Assembly: GCA_963812505.1 (NCBI GenBank)
Contig: CAWEVM010000023.1
Span: forward strand, 62,001 to 126,000
Direction: 5' to 3'
Length of the DNA: 64,000 bases
Source of the DNA: JAMXLO01 sp963812505
GTDB taxonomy: Bacteria; Pseudomonadota; Alphaproteobacteria; Acetobacterales; Acetobacteraceae
Shown: in pieces, positions 1 through 10,139 of the stretch
Numbering within the stretch: position 1 is the first letter of the stretch
Layout of the letters: each line of letters opens with the position of its first letter
Program-made: the position numbers and the translations under genes
The notes under the pieces: generated by a model
What the model was told of the DNA's origin: nothing
The model's database searches: none
What the model saw: the letters and a program-made list of their open reading frames with translations, nothing else

Positions 1-1196
1 GCTGGCCGGATGGACGAATGACGACCTATGCCGGGCCCCCCGGCTCCGGTCCGGAAGCAGCCATCACATTGCGTGATGCCGCGACAGTGCGCCGACTGGT
101 CCTCAATCCGGCGGTGGCGGTCGGGGAAGCCTACATGGACGGTGGGCTGATCCCTGGCGAAGGCGGCATCTACCAGACATTGGACGTGCTGGTGATGAAC
201 CTGACGGCGAATGCCCAGGGCCATCCCATAGGCCGTCTGCGCGCGGCGCTCGGCCAATTGAAGCGGCGCCTCGACCAATACAATCCGGCCCCTCGAGCGC
301 AGCGCAACGTGGCGCATCACTACGACCTGAACGGGCGGCTGTACAGCCTTTTCCTCGATCGTGACCGGCAGTATTCGTGCGCCTACTTCCCGCGCGGCGA
401 TGAGACCCTGGAGCAGGCACAGATCGCCAAGAAGCGGCACATCGCCGCGAAATTGTGCCTCGACCGGCCGGACCTGACGGTGCTGGATATCGGCTCCGGC
501 TGGGGCGGCCTTGCACTGACGCTGGCGCGCGAATACGGCGCGCGTGTGCTGGGCATCACCCTGTCCACCGAGCAGTTGACCGAGGCGCGCGGTCGGGCCG
601 CGGCGGAAGGGCTGGACGATCGCGTGTCGTTCGAACTGCTCGACTATCGCGCGCTCGATCGAACGTTCGATCGCATTGTGTCGGTCGGCATGTTCGAGCA
701 CGTCGGTGTCGGCCATTACCGCGAGTTCTTCGACGCTGTCGCGCGCTGCCTGAACCCCGACGGCGTGGCGCTGCTGCACGCGATCGGCCGCAGCGACGGA
801 CCTGGCTTCACCAATCCCTGGATCGCAAAATACATCTTCCCGGGTGGCTACTGTCCGGCGTTGTCGGAAGTGGTCCCGCGAGTCGAGCAAAGCGGCCTGA
901 TCGCCACCGACATCGAGGTGCTTCGCCTGCACTATGCCGAGACCCTGCGCCACTGGCGCCGCCGCCTCATCGCCAATCGCGACACGATAGCATCGCTGTA
1001 CGACGAACGGTTCTGCCGCATGTTCGAGTTCTACCTGTGCGGCGCCGAGATCGCGTTCCGTCGCGAGGGACACATGGTCTTCCAGATCCAGCTCGCCCAT
1101 AGCCAGACTGCGGTGCCGCTGACGCGCGACTATATCTCCGCCTTCGAGTCGGCCTCCGGTCGTCAGAAATCGAGCGTGATGAGCCAGGGCGACTGA
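1..1196 (+). CDS. Cyclopropane-fatty-acyl-phospholipid synthase family methyltransferase (5' end outside window)
   Basis: SAM-dependent enzyme that would add a methylene bridge to unsaturated acyl chains of membrane phospholipids. Numbering from the ATG at 18, the family motif QYSCAYF lies at residues 118-124, the SAM-binding glycine loop VLDIGSGWGG at 155-164, and the C-terminal FYLCGAEIAFR segment near residue 345. The reading frame is open from base 3 up to the ATG at 18 (residues WPDGR). Family members usually carry about 20 more N-terminal residues, so the true start probably lies off the left edge. The product could instead be a close CFA-like mycolate-type methyltransferase; substrate cannot be read from sequence. 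Confidence 0.88.
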   Translation, partial: WPDGRMTTYAGPPGSGPEAAITLRDAATVRRLVLNPAVAVGEAYMDGGLIPGEGGIYQTLDVLVMNLTANAQGHPIGRLRAALGQLKRRLDQYNPAPRAQRNVAHHYDLNGRLYSLFLDRDRQYSCAYFPRGDETLEQAQIAKKRHIAAKLCLDRPDLTVLDIGSGWGGLALTLAREYGARVLGITLSTEQLTEARGRAAAEGLDDRVSFELLDYRALDRTFDRIVSVGMFEHVGVGHYREFFDAVARCLNPDGVALLHAIGRSDGPGFTNPWIAKYIFPGGYCPALSEVVPRVEQSGLIATDIEVLRLHYAETLRHWRRRLIANRDTIASLYDERFCRMFEFYLCGAEIAFRREGHMVFQIQLAHSQTAVPLTRDYISAFESASGRQKSSVMSQGD

Positions 1197-1212
1197 ACCA
1201 GGCAAAACCAAT

Positions 1213-1254
1213 TCTCCCCCTCCCCCCCGCGGGAGGGGGCCGGGGGAAGGGGGC
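1213..1254. repeat. C-rich/G-rich dispersed repeat, copy 1
   Basis: A pyrimidine tract followed by a purine tract (CTCCCCCTC... then GGGAGGGGGCC...) sits in the gap between the CFA synthase gene and dnaB. The same motif recurs at 19278-19318 and 38024-38067. The two halves can fold into a GC-rich hairpin. It is probably a dispersed intergenic element; here it may also act as a transcription barrier, though no T-tract follows. Confidence 0.6.
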
Positions 1255-1341
1255 TACCCCACATTCCATCCCCGATATCCTCGTTATCCCCGTAATGCGA
1301 CCAATGCTTCGTCACCGCGGACGCGCTATGCTCCGCCGACC

Positions 1342-2841
1342 TTGAACACCATCGATTCGCCCCTCCTGGGCCTCTCCCAACGACTCCCGCCATCCAATGT
1401 GCAGGCGGAGCAGGCGCTGCTCGGTGCGCTGCTCGCCAACAATCGCGCCTATGAGCGCATCTCCGAATTCCTCGCCCCGGAGCACTTCGCCGATCCGATA
1501 CACGGCCGTATCTACCAGGCGATCGTCCGCCGCATCGAAGCAGGTCAGCTCGCCGACGCAGTCACGCTGAAGGCGGAATTCGAGCACTCCGGCATCCTCG
1601 AGGAAGTCGGCGGCACCGCCTACCTGGCCCAGCTTCTCACCGCCATGGTCGGCATCATCAACGCCAGCGAATACGGCCGCACCATCCATGATGCCTGGCT
1701 GCGCCGCCAGCTCATCGACATCGGCGAGACAGTGGTGAACAATGCATTCGGCGCCGATGCCGAACTCGACGGCGCCCTGCAGATCGAGGCGGCGGAGCAT
1801 TCGCTGTTCCAGCTCGCCACCGATGGCGCCGTCGCTGGCGGCTTCATAAGCTTCGAACGCGCACTGACAGAAGCGATCGTTGGTGCGGAGCGTGCGTTCA
1901 ATCGCTCGGGCCATGTCTCGGGCTTGACCACCGGATTGCGCGATCTGGATGCGAAGATGGGCGGGCTGCATGGCTCTGATCTGGTGGTCCTGGCCGGCCG
2001 GCCGGGCATGGGCAAGACCTCGCTCGCGACCGCGATCGCCTTTGGCGCCGCCAAGTCGCTGATGGCGGAGGCGCGGGCAACCGATCCGAACGCGATGGCG
2101 AAACGTTGCGTCGGGATCTTCTCGCTGGAGATGAGCGCCGAGCAGTTGGCCACGCGTCTGCTCAGCGAGGAAGCGATGGTTTCCAGCGATCGTATTCGCC
2201 GCGGCGACATCAGCCAGCGCGACTTCGACAAATTCGTGCAGGTGTCGCGCGAGATCGCGGCGCTGCCGATCGAGATCGACGACACGCCGGCGATCACGCT
2301 GTCCGCGCTGCGTACCCGCGCGCGGCGACTGAAACGCACCAAGGGATTGGCGCTGATCGTGGTCGATTACCTCCAGCTCATGCGCCCGGCGGCTGGTACC
2401 AGGCCGGAAAGCCGTGTGCTGGAGATCGGCCAGCTCACCCAGGGTCTGAAGGCGATCGCCAAGGAACTGAACGTGCCGGTACTGGCGCTGTCGCAGCTCT
2501 CGCGTGCCGTCGAATCGCGCGAGGACAAGCGGCCGCAGCTATCGGACCTGCGTGAATCAGGCACCATCGAACAAGACGCCGACTCGGTGATGTTCATCTA
2601 CCGCGACGAGTACTATCTCGAGCAGCGCATGCCCAAGGTTGCGGCGTTCGACAGCGAGGAGAAGTTCCAGGCAGCGCTCGATGAGTGGCATCGGCAGATG
2701 GAGCGCGTGCACAACCAAGCGGATCTGATCATCGCCAAGCAACGCCATGGACCGACTGGAACGATCCAGTTGTTCTTCGAGGCTGAGTTTACCCGCTTCG
2801 CCGATCTCGATCGCGCACATTCGGATCATGTCGAGGGCTGA
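1342..2841 (+). CDS. dnaB: Replicative DNA helicase DnaB
   Basis: Hexameric 5'-3' helicase that unwinds DNA at the replication fork and interacts with primase. The 499-residue protein has the N-terminal DnaB domain (about 18-120) and a RecA-type ATPase domain. Walker A is AGRPGMGKTS (218-227), the SLEMS motif follows near 261, and Walker B VVDYLQL lies near 340. The start is TTG at 1342 because the nearest upstream ATG (1328) is out of frame and stops at once. Length and domain order are normal for the family. The next gene, alr, overlaps its 3' end. Confidence 0.96.
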   Translation: MNTIDSPLLGLSQRLPPSNVQAEQALLGALLANNRAYERISEFLAPEHFADPIHGRIYQAIVRRIEAGQLADAVTLKAEFEHSGILEEVGGTAYLAQLLTAMVGIINASEYGRTIHDAWLRRQLIDIGETVVNNAFGADAELDGALQIEAAEHSLFQLATDGAVAGGFISFERALTEAIVGAERAFNRSGHVSGLTTGLRDLDAKMGGLHGSDLVVLAGRPGMGKTSLATAIAFGAAKSLMAEARATDPNAMAKRCVGIFSLEMSAEQLATRLLSEEAMVSSDRIRRGDISQRDFDKFVQVSREIAALPIEIDDTPAITLSALRTRARRLKRTKGLALIVVDYLQLMRPAAGTRPESRVLEIGQLTQGLKAIAKELNVPVLALSQLSRAVESREDKRPQLSDLRESGTIEQDADSVMFIYRDEYYLEQRMPKVAAFDSEEKFQAALDEWHRQMERVHNQADLIIAKQRHGPTGTIQLFFEAEFTRFADLDRAHSDHVEG

Positions 2842-3922
2842 GCGCGCCGGCGCGGTACTCGAAGTCGATCTCGCTGCCATAGTTGCCAACTGGCGCTTCC
2901 TGCGCGCGATGCATCCATCAGGTCCCGTCGCCGGCGTGGTGAAGGCCGATGGTTATGGTCTCGGCGCGCGCCGGGTCGCGCAGGCGCTTTATACTGCAGG
3001 CTGTCGCCACTTCTTCGTCGCATTGCTCGATGAGGCCATGGAGATCCGAACGCTCGTGTCCGACGCGATGCTCGCTGTGCTGGGCGGACTGATCGCGGGA
3101 ACCGAAGCCGACTATCTCGGGCACGACATCGTCCCGGTACTCGGCTCGCTCGCCGAAATCGACGACTGGGCAACGATGGCACGCCGCACAGGGCGCACTC
3201 TCCCGGCAATCATGCACATCGATACCGGCATGTCGCGGCTCGGACTCGATCCGCGCGATCTGGCAGTGCTCCAGCAGGACCACGCGCGGCTCGCCGGCAT
3301 CGAGCTGCGCTACGTGATGACGCATCTCGTTGCGTCGGAGGTCGCGACCGATCCGCTGAATGAGCGGCAGCGCCAACGCTTCGCCGACGCCTGCGCCAAA
3401 CTGCCGCCCGCACTCCGAAGCTTCGCCAATTCTTCCGGCATTTTTCTCGGCTCAGGCTGGCATTCCGACCTCGCGCGCCCAGGGGCCGCACTCTACGGCA
3501 TCAACCCGACGCCCAACGAACCGAACCCGATGCATCCCACGGTGCGCCTGCGCGCCCGCGTGCTGACCGTGCGCGACGTGCCGGTGGGCACCAGTGTCGG
3601 CTACAACGCCACATGGCACGCGTCGGGCCTGAGCCGCATCGCGACCGCCGCGATCGGCTATGCCGACGGGCTGCATCGCTCGCTCTCCAATCGCGGCCGG
3701 GCGTTCTTTGACGGCACGCCGGTCCCGCTGGTAGGCCGTGTCTCCATGGACCTGACCACGTTCGACGTAACTCAGGCTCCGGGCGTGGTTCCCGGCGCGT
3801 GGCTGGAGATCATCGGTCCGGAGCAGACACCGGACGACCTCGCCGCTGCAGCGGCAACCAATGGCTACGAGGTGTTGACCTCGCTCGGCCGCCGGTTCCA
3901 CCGGATCTACAAGTCCGCGTGA
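2828..3922 (+). CDS. alr: Alanine racemase
   Basis: PLP-dependent enzyme converting L-alanine to D-alanine for peptidoglycan. With the ATG at 2828 the protein has 364 residues. The PLP-binding lysine is Lys39 in VVKADGYG, and the second catalytic base is the tyrosine of GYNATWH (Tyr259). The frame is open further upstream, but a start at 2747 would overlap dnaB by 95 bases; 2828 gives a 14-base overlap and the normal N-terminus. The dnaB-alr pairing is common in this group and suggests co-transcription. Confidence 0.95.
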   Translation: MSRAERAGAVLEVDLAAIVANWRFLRAMHPSGPVAGVVKADGYGLGARRVAQALYTAGCRHFFVALLDEAMEIRTLVSDAMLAVLGGLIAGTEADYLGHDIVPVLGSLAEIDDWATMARRTGRTLPAIMHIDTGMSRLGLDPRDLAVLQQDHARLAGIELRYVMTHLVASEVATDPLNERQRQRFADACAKLPPALRSFANSSGIFLGSGWHSDLARPGAALYGINPTPNEPNPMHPTVRLRARVLTVRDVPVGTSVGYNATWHASGLSRIATAAIGYADGLHRSLSNRGRAFFDGTPVPLVGRVSMDLTTFDVTQAPGVVPGAWLEIIGPEQTPDDLAAAAATNGYEVLTSLGRRFHRIYKSA

Positions 3923-4704
3923 GCCTGATCCTGAACAGCCTCGCCGCCGTAGGGCGCAGCGTGATCGCCGCGTGCCGCGCCACTGGCTCGCTGACGCTGT
4001 TCGCCGCGATTGGCCTGTCGCACCTGGTACGACCGCCCTTCTACGGACGGCTGTTCGCACGGGCCTTGCTGGAGATCGGCTACTTCAGCCTGCCCGTCGT
4101 CGCGCTCACCGCAGTCTTCACCGGCATGGTGCTGGCTTTGCAGTCCTACACCGGCTTTGCCCGCTTCTCCGCCGAAAGCGCAGTCGCCAACGTCGTCGTG
4201 CTGTCGATCACCCGCGAATTGGGTCCGGTGCTGGCCGGACTGATGGTGTCGGGACGCATCGGTGCCGCTATGGCGGCCGAGATCGGCACGATGCGCGTCA
4301 CCGATCAGATCGACGCGCTGTCGACACTATCGACCAATCCGATGAAATACCTGGTGGCGCCACGCCTGCTGGCTGGCATCGTGGCGCTGCCGCTGCTCGT
4401 GGTGGTGGCCGACGTACTCGGCGTACTCGGCGGTTTCATCGTGTCCACGCTGAAGCTCGGATTCAACGTGGACACCTACCTGCGCAACACGCTGGACTTC
4501 ATGCAGACGATGGACGTGACATCGGGCCTCGTGAAGGCCGCGGTGTTCGGATTCCTGATCACCCTGATGGGATGCTACCAGGGCTACAACAGCCGCGGCG
4601 GCGCGGAAGGTGTGGGCGCCGCGACAACGGCGGCGGTGGTCAGTGCGTCGATCCTGATCCTGGCGTTCGACTATGTGCTGACCGAAATGTTCTTCGCCCG
4701 ATAA
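3919..4704 (+). CDS. MlaE-family lipid ABC transporter permease (system 1)
   Basis: Membrane component of an MCE/Mla-type phospholipid transporter between inner and outer membranes. The 261-residue protein has the family core: the FTGMVLALQSY segment, the VLSITRELGPVLAGLMVSGR signature and the AAEIGTMRVTDQIDAL loop, with about five membrane segments. The GTG start at 3919 overlaps the alr stop (GTGA), implying translational coupling. Its ATPase partner is at 5105-5893. No MCE-domain (MlaD) gene is next to this pair, so the pair may use a subunit encoded elsewhere. Confidence 0.9.
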   Translation: MSLILNSLAAVGRSVIAACRATGSLTLFAAIGLSHLVRPPFYGRLFARALLEIGYFSLPVVALTAVFTGMVLALQSYTGFARFSAESAVANVVVLSITRELGPVLAGLMVSGRIGAAMAAEIGTMRVTDQIDALSTLSTNPMKYLVAPRLLAGIVALPLLVVVADVLGVLGGFIVSTLKLGFNVDTYLRNTLDFMQTMDVTSGLVKAAVFGFLITLMGCYQGYNSRGGAEGVGAATTAAVVSASILILAFDYVLTEMFFAR

Positions 4705-4824
4705 GCGACCAGTCACCTGATCGACCTGTGAAGCGATTCATAGCGGATGGAACCCGCCCGTCGGATCAATGCGGTCACGGCGCGAATCACTGTCGCCGGA
4801 GCAACATGGTCAGGAGTGACGACG

Positions 4825-5025
4825 ATGCTCCCCTTCCCGATGGACGAGAATTGGTACGAGAACCACTGGTACGGCGACCAACCGCGCCCGAAGCGGCGGT
4901 CGCTCGCAACGAGCATGACGCGGTTCGCGCTTTGCATCCTCCTGGTGGTCGGCGGCGCAGCCGTTGCGAACCATCTCCACGGCAGCAACGCGCATGTCGG
5001 CCATGCCGGCAGTCTGATGGAGTGA
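4825..5025 (+). CDS. Small single-pass membrane protein, function unknown
   Basis: A 66-residue protein between the mlaE-like and mlaF-like genes. The ATG at 4825 is preceded by AGGAG (4812-4816) at good spacing. The N-terminus is rich in aromatic residues (ENWYENHWYGDQPRPKRR), followed by a basic stretch and one hydrophobic segment (about 34-49, FALCILLVVGGAAVAN). The positive charges before the segment predict an N-in orientation with a short His/Gly-rich periplasmic tail. I recognise no family. Its position suggests it could be an accessory of the lipid transporter, but this is inference. Confidence 0.6.
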   Translation: MLPFPMDENWYENHWYGDQPRPKRRSLATSMTRFALCILLVVGGAAVANHLHGSNAHVGHAGSLME

Positions 5026-5104
5026 TAGCGGGCTCAGCATCCCGGCCATTGCACAGCTGGCGCCCTCGCGTGCCGCATGCCAGAAGGTCCCTCGACCCTC
5101 TGTC

Positions 5105-5893
5105 ATGCAGCAACGAATGACCGAAACACTGCCTAGGATCCGCCTGCGCGACGTCCGCAAGTCCTTTGGCGAGAAACTCGTCCTCGACGGCATCGACCTC
5201 GACATCATGCCGAGTACCTCGATGGTCGTGCTGGGCGGGTCCGGCTCCGGCAAGTCCGTGCTGCTCAAGTGCATCCTCGGCCTGATCGATCCGGACTCCG
5301 GCCGTATCGAGATCGACGGCATCGACATCCTGCGGCTTCCCCGCCATGAGCAGGAAGCGGCCCGCTCCCGCATCGGCATGCTGTTCCAGAACGGCGCGTT
5401 GTTTGACAGCCTGCCGGTGTGGGAGAATGTCGTGTTCGGCCTGCTCGCCCAGCGGCGGCTGCGTCGCTTGGATGGCCCCACACGCGCAGCCGAGTTCCTC
5501 GCCCAGGTCGGCCTGGCCTCCAGCGTAGGCGACCTCTATCCGGCGGAACTCTCCGGCGGCATGCAGAAGCGCGTAGCACTGGCCCGCGCCATCGCCGCCC
5601 AGCCCGACATCATGTTCTTCGACGAGCCGACCACCGGCCTCGACCCGATCATGGGCGCAGTGATCGACGACCTGGTGGTGAGCTGCGTCAAACAACTCGG
5701 CAGCACAGCGGTAGCGATTACCCATGACATCGCCAGCGCCCGCCGTATTGGTGATGCCGCCGCGATGATCCATCGCGGGCAGATCGTCTGGAGCGGTCCG
5801 GCGTCACGCCTGATGGAGAGCGGCAACCCAGTGGTCGATCAGTTCACCCACGGACGACGCGACGGGCCGATCCAGATGGAACTCCGCCGTTAG
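5105..5893 (+). CDS. MlaF-family lipid ABC transporter ATPase (system 1)
   Basis: Cytoplasmic ATPase that would power the MlaE-like permease encoded at 3919-4704. The 262-residue protein has Walker A GGSGSGKS (44-51), the Q-loop in MLFQNGALFDS, the ABC signature LSGGMQKR (149-156), and Walker B MFFDEPTTGLDP. QNGALFDSL and GGMQKR are typical of the Mla/Ttg2A group rather than of other ABC ATPases. An alternative start is the ATG at 5117 (MTETLPRIRL). About 210 bases separate it from the small membrane protein gene upstream. Confidence 0.92.
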   Translation: MQQRMTETLPRIRLRDVRKSFGEKLVLDGIDLDIMPSTSMVVLGGSGSGKSVLLKCILGLIDPDSGRIEIDGIDILRLPRHEQEAARSRIGMLFQNGALFDSLPVWENVVFGLLAQRRLRRLDGPTRAAEFLAQVGLASSVGDLYPAELSGGMQKRVALARAIAAQPDIMFFDEPTTGLDPIMGAVIDDLVVSCVKQLGSTAVAITHDIASARRIGDAAAMIHRGQIVWSGPASRLMESGNPVVDQFTHGRRDGPIQMELRR

Positions 5894-5950
5894 CGAATTG
5901 GTGACATGTCGCTACTATCCCGAACCATCGAATAGCAAAGCGTGTGAGCT

Positions 5951-6035
5951 GTCATTGCGAGAAGCGCAGCGACGAAGCAATCCCCATCACCCGTTTGCCT
6001 CATCGATCGAAATTGCTTCGTCGCGTCGCAACGAC
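5951..6035. repeat. REP-like palindromic intergenic repeat
   Basis: A perfect 13-base inverted repeat (GCGACGAAGCAAT at 5969-5981 and its complement at 6012-6024) is flanked by a second imperfect pair (GTCATTGCGA at 5951-5960 against TCGCAACGAC at 6026-6035). The GTCATTGCGAG...GACGAAGCAAT wording matches a repeat family scattered through many bacterial genomes, usually between genes. It lies 50 bases before the secreted-protein gene at 6086. Confidence 0.7.
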
Positions 6036-6085
6036 CTGTGGGCGAGACTCCCGCTATCACCGAAAGTGGGTTCAAGGACAAAGCC

Positions 6086-6622
6086 ATGATGCGACCAGGC
6101 GGCATGGGGATCATGGCTTACGCCGGGATAATGGCCCTGGGGGCGCCCGCCCGCGCGGATGACACGTCTGATGCCGCCGCAAAGCAGGTGGCCGGCCTGT
6201 TCATGCAAAGCTGCATCCAGTTCTCCGGCGACAAGGAAGGCCTGCGCGGCTGGGCAAACCAGACCGGGCTGGCGCAACTGCCGGCCGAGGCGCGGAAGCG
6301 CTTCCTCTATGGCATGCCCGGCGCCGTGTTCGACGCCTCCAACGCGACAGGCAAGTTCGTCCTGATCTCCGAGGACAGCGGCTCTTGCTCCGTTGTCGCC
6401 CAAAGCGCCAGCGGGTCTGGCGCAGTCACCGACCTTGAGCAGGACATGACCGCGGCCAAAATCACCTTCCGGGTGGCCAGCGATCAGCCCGACTCCCAGG
6501 AAAAGGCACTCGAGCACCGCGAATACGTCGCCTCGCGGGGTGAGCGTGAGTGGCGGCTACTGGTCAGCACCGTGAAGAACGCCGGCGGTGGCCAGGTGAT
6601 GCTGACCGCCAATCGCCCCTGA
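6086..6622 (+). CDS. Secreted hypothetical protein
   Basis: A 178-residue protein with an N-terminal signal peptide (about residues 1-24, ending GAPARA before DDTSD), so probably periplasmic. The start at 6086 is chosen because AAGGA (6074-6078) lies 7 bases upstream; the open frame before it runs into the palindromic repeat. Two mature cysteines (in QSCIQF and GSCSV) could form a disulfide. The PGAVFDAS and LISEDSGSCSV stretches look like a conserved domain of small secreted proteobacterial proteins, but I cannot assign a function. radA starts 6 bases after its stop. Confidence 0.75.
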   Translation: MMRPGGMGIMAYAGIMALGAPARADDTSDAAAKQVAGLFMQSCIQFSGDKEGLRGWANQTGLAQLPAEARKRFLYGMPGAVFDASNATGKFVLISEDSGSCSVVAQSASGSGAVTDLEQDMTAAKITFRVASDQPDSQEKALEHREYVASRGEREWRLLVSTVKNAGGGQVMLTANRP

Positions 6623-6628
6623 CGCGCG

Positions 6629-8020
<1,392 letters not shown>

Positions 8021-8080
8021 TCGTGGCTTGGCGACAGGCGTATTGCGTTCGATAAAGCCGTCGGCGTCCATGGCGGTTTA

Positions 8081-8650
8081 ATGACCTGGGTCGATTTCGT
8101 CGTTCTGGCTTTGCTCGCGGTTTCCGCTCTGCTCGCCTTCGTGCGTGGCCTGGTTCGCGAGGTACTTGGCCTCGCCGCCTATGTCGGCGCCATCTTCGCT
8201 GGTGTCTGGGCGCTGCCGCGCATTCGCCCACAGTTCCAGACATGGTTGGGCCACTCGCCGTGGGTCGATCCGGTCGCCTTTGCCGTCGTGTTCGTCATTA
8301 CCCTGATCGTGCTGGTGCTGATCTCGCGCTGGATCAGCGCCCTGGTGCGCGCCTCGCCAATCGGTGGCCTCGATCGGACACTGGGCCTGGTATTTGGCCT
8401 CGCCCGGGGTGCGGCGCTGGCCATCATTGCCTATATCGGTGCAGGGATGGTGGTGCCGGTGGTTCGCTGGCCCGAACCGGTATTGCAGTCCGAATCGGTA
8501 TGGCCGGTCTATCTTGGTGCCAGGTGGGTCGTAAATCAGTTGCCACCCGAAATTCGTCCGGGCGAGGTCACCGCCCCGCCAAGAGGCCGCGACACGGCAG
8601 CGGCCGACCTGTTGCAGGCGACGCCGCAAGGCCGCGCAGTGGGACGCTGA
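8081..8650 (+). CDS. cvpA: CvpA family membrane protein
   Basis: Inner-membrane protein of the colicin V production family. The 189 residues contain four predicted hydrophobic segments (about 4-24, 27-46, 65-88 and 103-125) and the FVRGLVREVLGLAAYVGA and GLDRTLGLVFGLARG motifs typical of CvpA. The C-terminal 50 residues are polar and probably cytoplasmic. It lies directly upstream of purF, the classical arrangement, so the two are probably co-transcribed. Its molecular role is not settled for the family. Confidence 0.9.
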   Translation: MTWVDFVVLALLAVSALLAFVRGLVREVLGLAAYVGAIFAGVWALPRIRPQFQTWLGHSPWVDPVAFAVVFVITLIVLVLISRWISALVRASPIGGLDRTLGLVFGLARGAALAIIAYIGAGMVVPVVRWPEPVLQSESVWPVYLGARWVVNQLPPEIRPGEVTAPPRGRDTAAADLLQATPQGRAVGR

Positions 8651-8678
8651 ACGTATGCGGATCGAGGAGAGTGTCGGC

Positions 8679-10139
8679 ATGGCCTTGACTTCGCCGCAGG
8701 ACGACAAGTTCCACGAGGAGTGCGGCGTTTTCGGCGTCTGGAACGTCCCCGATGCCGCGGCCCGCACCGCACTCGGCCTACACGCGCTCCAGCACCGTGG
8801 CCAGGAATCGACCGGCATCGTCACCTTCGATGGCAGCCATTTCCATTCCCATCGCGGTCTCGGCTTGGTCGGCGACAACTTTGGCGACGCGAGAGTGATC
8901 GCGGCGCTGCCCGGCGCCAGTGCGATCGGCCACAACCGCTATGCCACTACAGGTGGCACCATCCTGCGCAACGTGCAACCGCTCTACGCCGACTTCGAGT
9001 TCGGCGGCTTCGCGGTTGCGCATAACGGCAACCTGACCAACTCGCATGTGCTGCGGCGGACCCTCGTGCGGCGCGGTTGCCTGTTCCAGTCCACCACCAA
9101 TTCCGAGGTATTCGTCCACCTGATCGCGATCAGCCTTTACTCCACCGTGGTCGATCGGCTGATCGACGCGCTGAAGCAGGTGATCGGCGCCTATTCCCTG
9201 GTGGCGCTGTCCACCGAGGCGCTGATGGGCGTGCGCGACCCTCTCGGTGTGCGCCCACTGATCCTGGGCCGCATCGGCAACGAGGGCACCGGCGGCTGGG
9301 TGCTGGCCTCCGAGACCTGCGCGCTCGACATCGTCGGCGCCGACTTCGTGCGCGATGTCGAGCCTGGCGAATTGGTCGTGATCAATGACCAGGGCGTTCA
9401 CAGCATCAAGCCGTTCGGCCGTTCGCGCGAACGGTTCTGCGTGTTCGAATACATCTATTTCGCGCGACCCGATTCGATCATGGAGGGCACACCGGTCTAC
9501 GACGCGCGCAAGCAGATCGGTGCCGAACTCGCGCGCGAGTCAGGAGTGCCCGCCGACGTTGTGGTGCCCGTGCCTGACTCCGGCGTGCCGGCAGCGATGG
9601 GCTACGCGACCGAAAGCGGCATCCCGTTCGAACTCGGTATCATCCGCAACCACTATGTCGGACGTACCTTCATCGAACCGACCGACCACATCCGGCATCT
9701 CGGCGTGAAGCTGAAGCACTCCGCCAACCGCTCGGTGCTGAAGGACAAGCGGGTAATCCTGGTGGACGACTCCATCGTGCGAGGCACCACCAGCCGGAAG
9801 ATCGTCGAGATGGTCCGCCAGGCAGGTGCGTGCGAGGTGCATATGCGCATTTCCTCACCACCGACGACGCATTCCTGCTTCTACGGCATCGATACGCCGG
9901 AGCGCGGCGAGCTGCTGGCGGCGCGGCTTTCGGTCGACGAGATGGCCGATCAGATCGGCGTGGACAGCTTGGCGTTCATCTCGATCGACGGACTGTATCG
10001 TGCGCTGGGCAAACGCGAACGCGACAGCGCCCGGCCGCACTACTGCGACGCCTGCTTCACCGGCGATTATCCGATCAGCCTGCCCGATCAGGCTGACAAC
10101 TCCGAGCGGCAGCTCAGCCTGCTGGCGGAGAGCCATTGA
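8679..10139 (+). CDS. purF: Amidophosphoribosyltransferase
   Basis: First committed enzyme of purine synthesis: makes 5-phosphoribosylamine from PRPP and glutamine. It has an N-terminal class II glutaminase domain whose nucleophile is the cysteine of HEECGVFG. The short preceding peptide would be removed to expose it. The C-terminal phosphoribosyltransferase domain carries VILVDDSIVRGTT. I chose ATG 8679 because GAGGAG (8664-8669) lies at good spacing; an in-frame ATG at 8655 would add eight residues. The dehydrogenase gene downstream overlaps its stop codon. Confidence 0.96.
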   Translation: MALTSPQDDKFHEECGVFGVWNVPDAAARTALGLHALQHRGQESTGIVTFDGSHFHSHRGLGLVGDNFGDARVIAALPGASAIGHNRYATTGGTILRNVQPLYADFEFGGFAVAHNGNLTNSHVLRRTLVRRGCLFQSTTNSEVFVHLIAISLYSTVVDRLIDALKQVIGAYSLVALSTEALMGVRDPLGVRPLILGRIGNEGTGGWVLASETCALDIVGADFVRDVEPGELVVINDQGVHSIKPFGRSRERFCVFEYIYFARPDSIMEGTPVYDARKQIGAELARESGVPADVVVPVPDSGVPAAMGYATESGIPFELGIIRNHYVGRTFIEPTDHIRHLGVKLKHSANRSVLKDKRVILVDDSIVRGTTSRKIVEMVRQAGACEVHMRISSPPTTHSCFYGIDTPERGELLAARLSVDEMADQIGVDSLAFISIDGLYRALGKRERDSARPHYCDACFTGDYPISLPDQADNSERQLSLLAESH

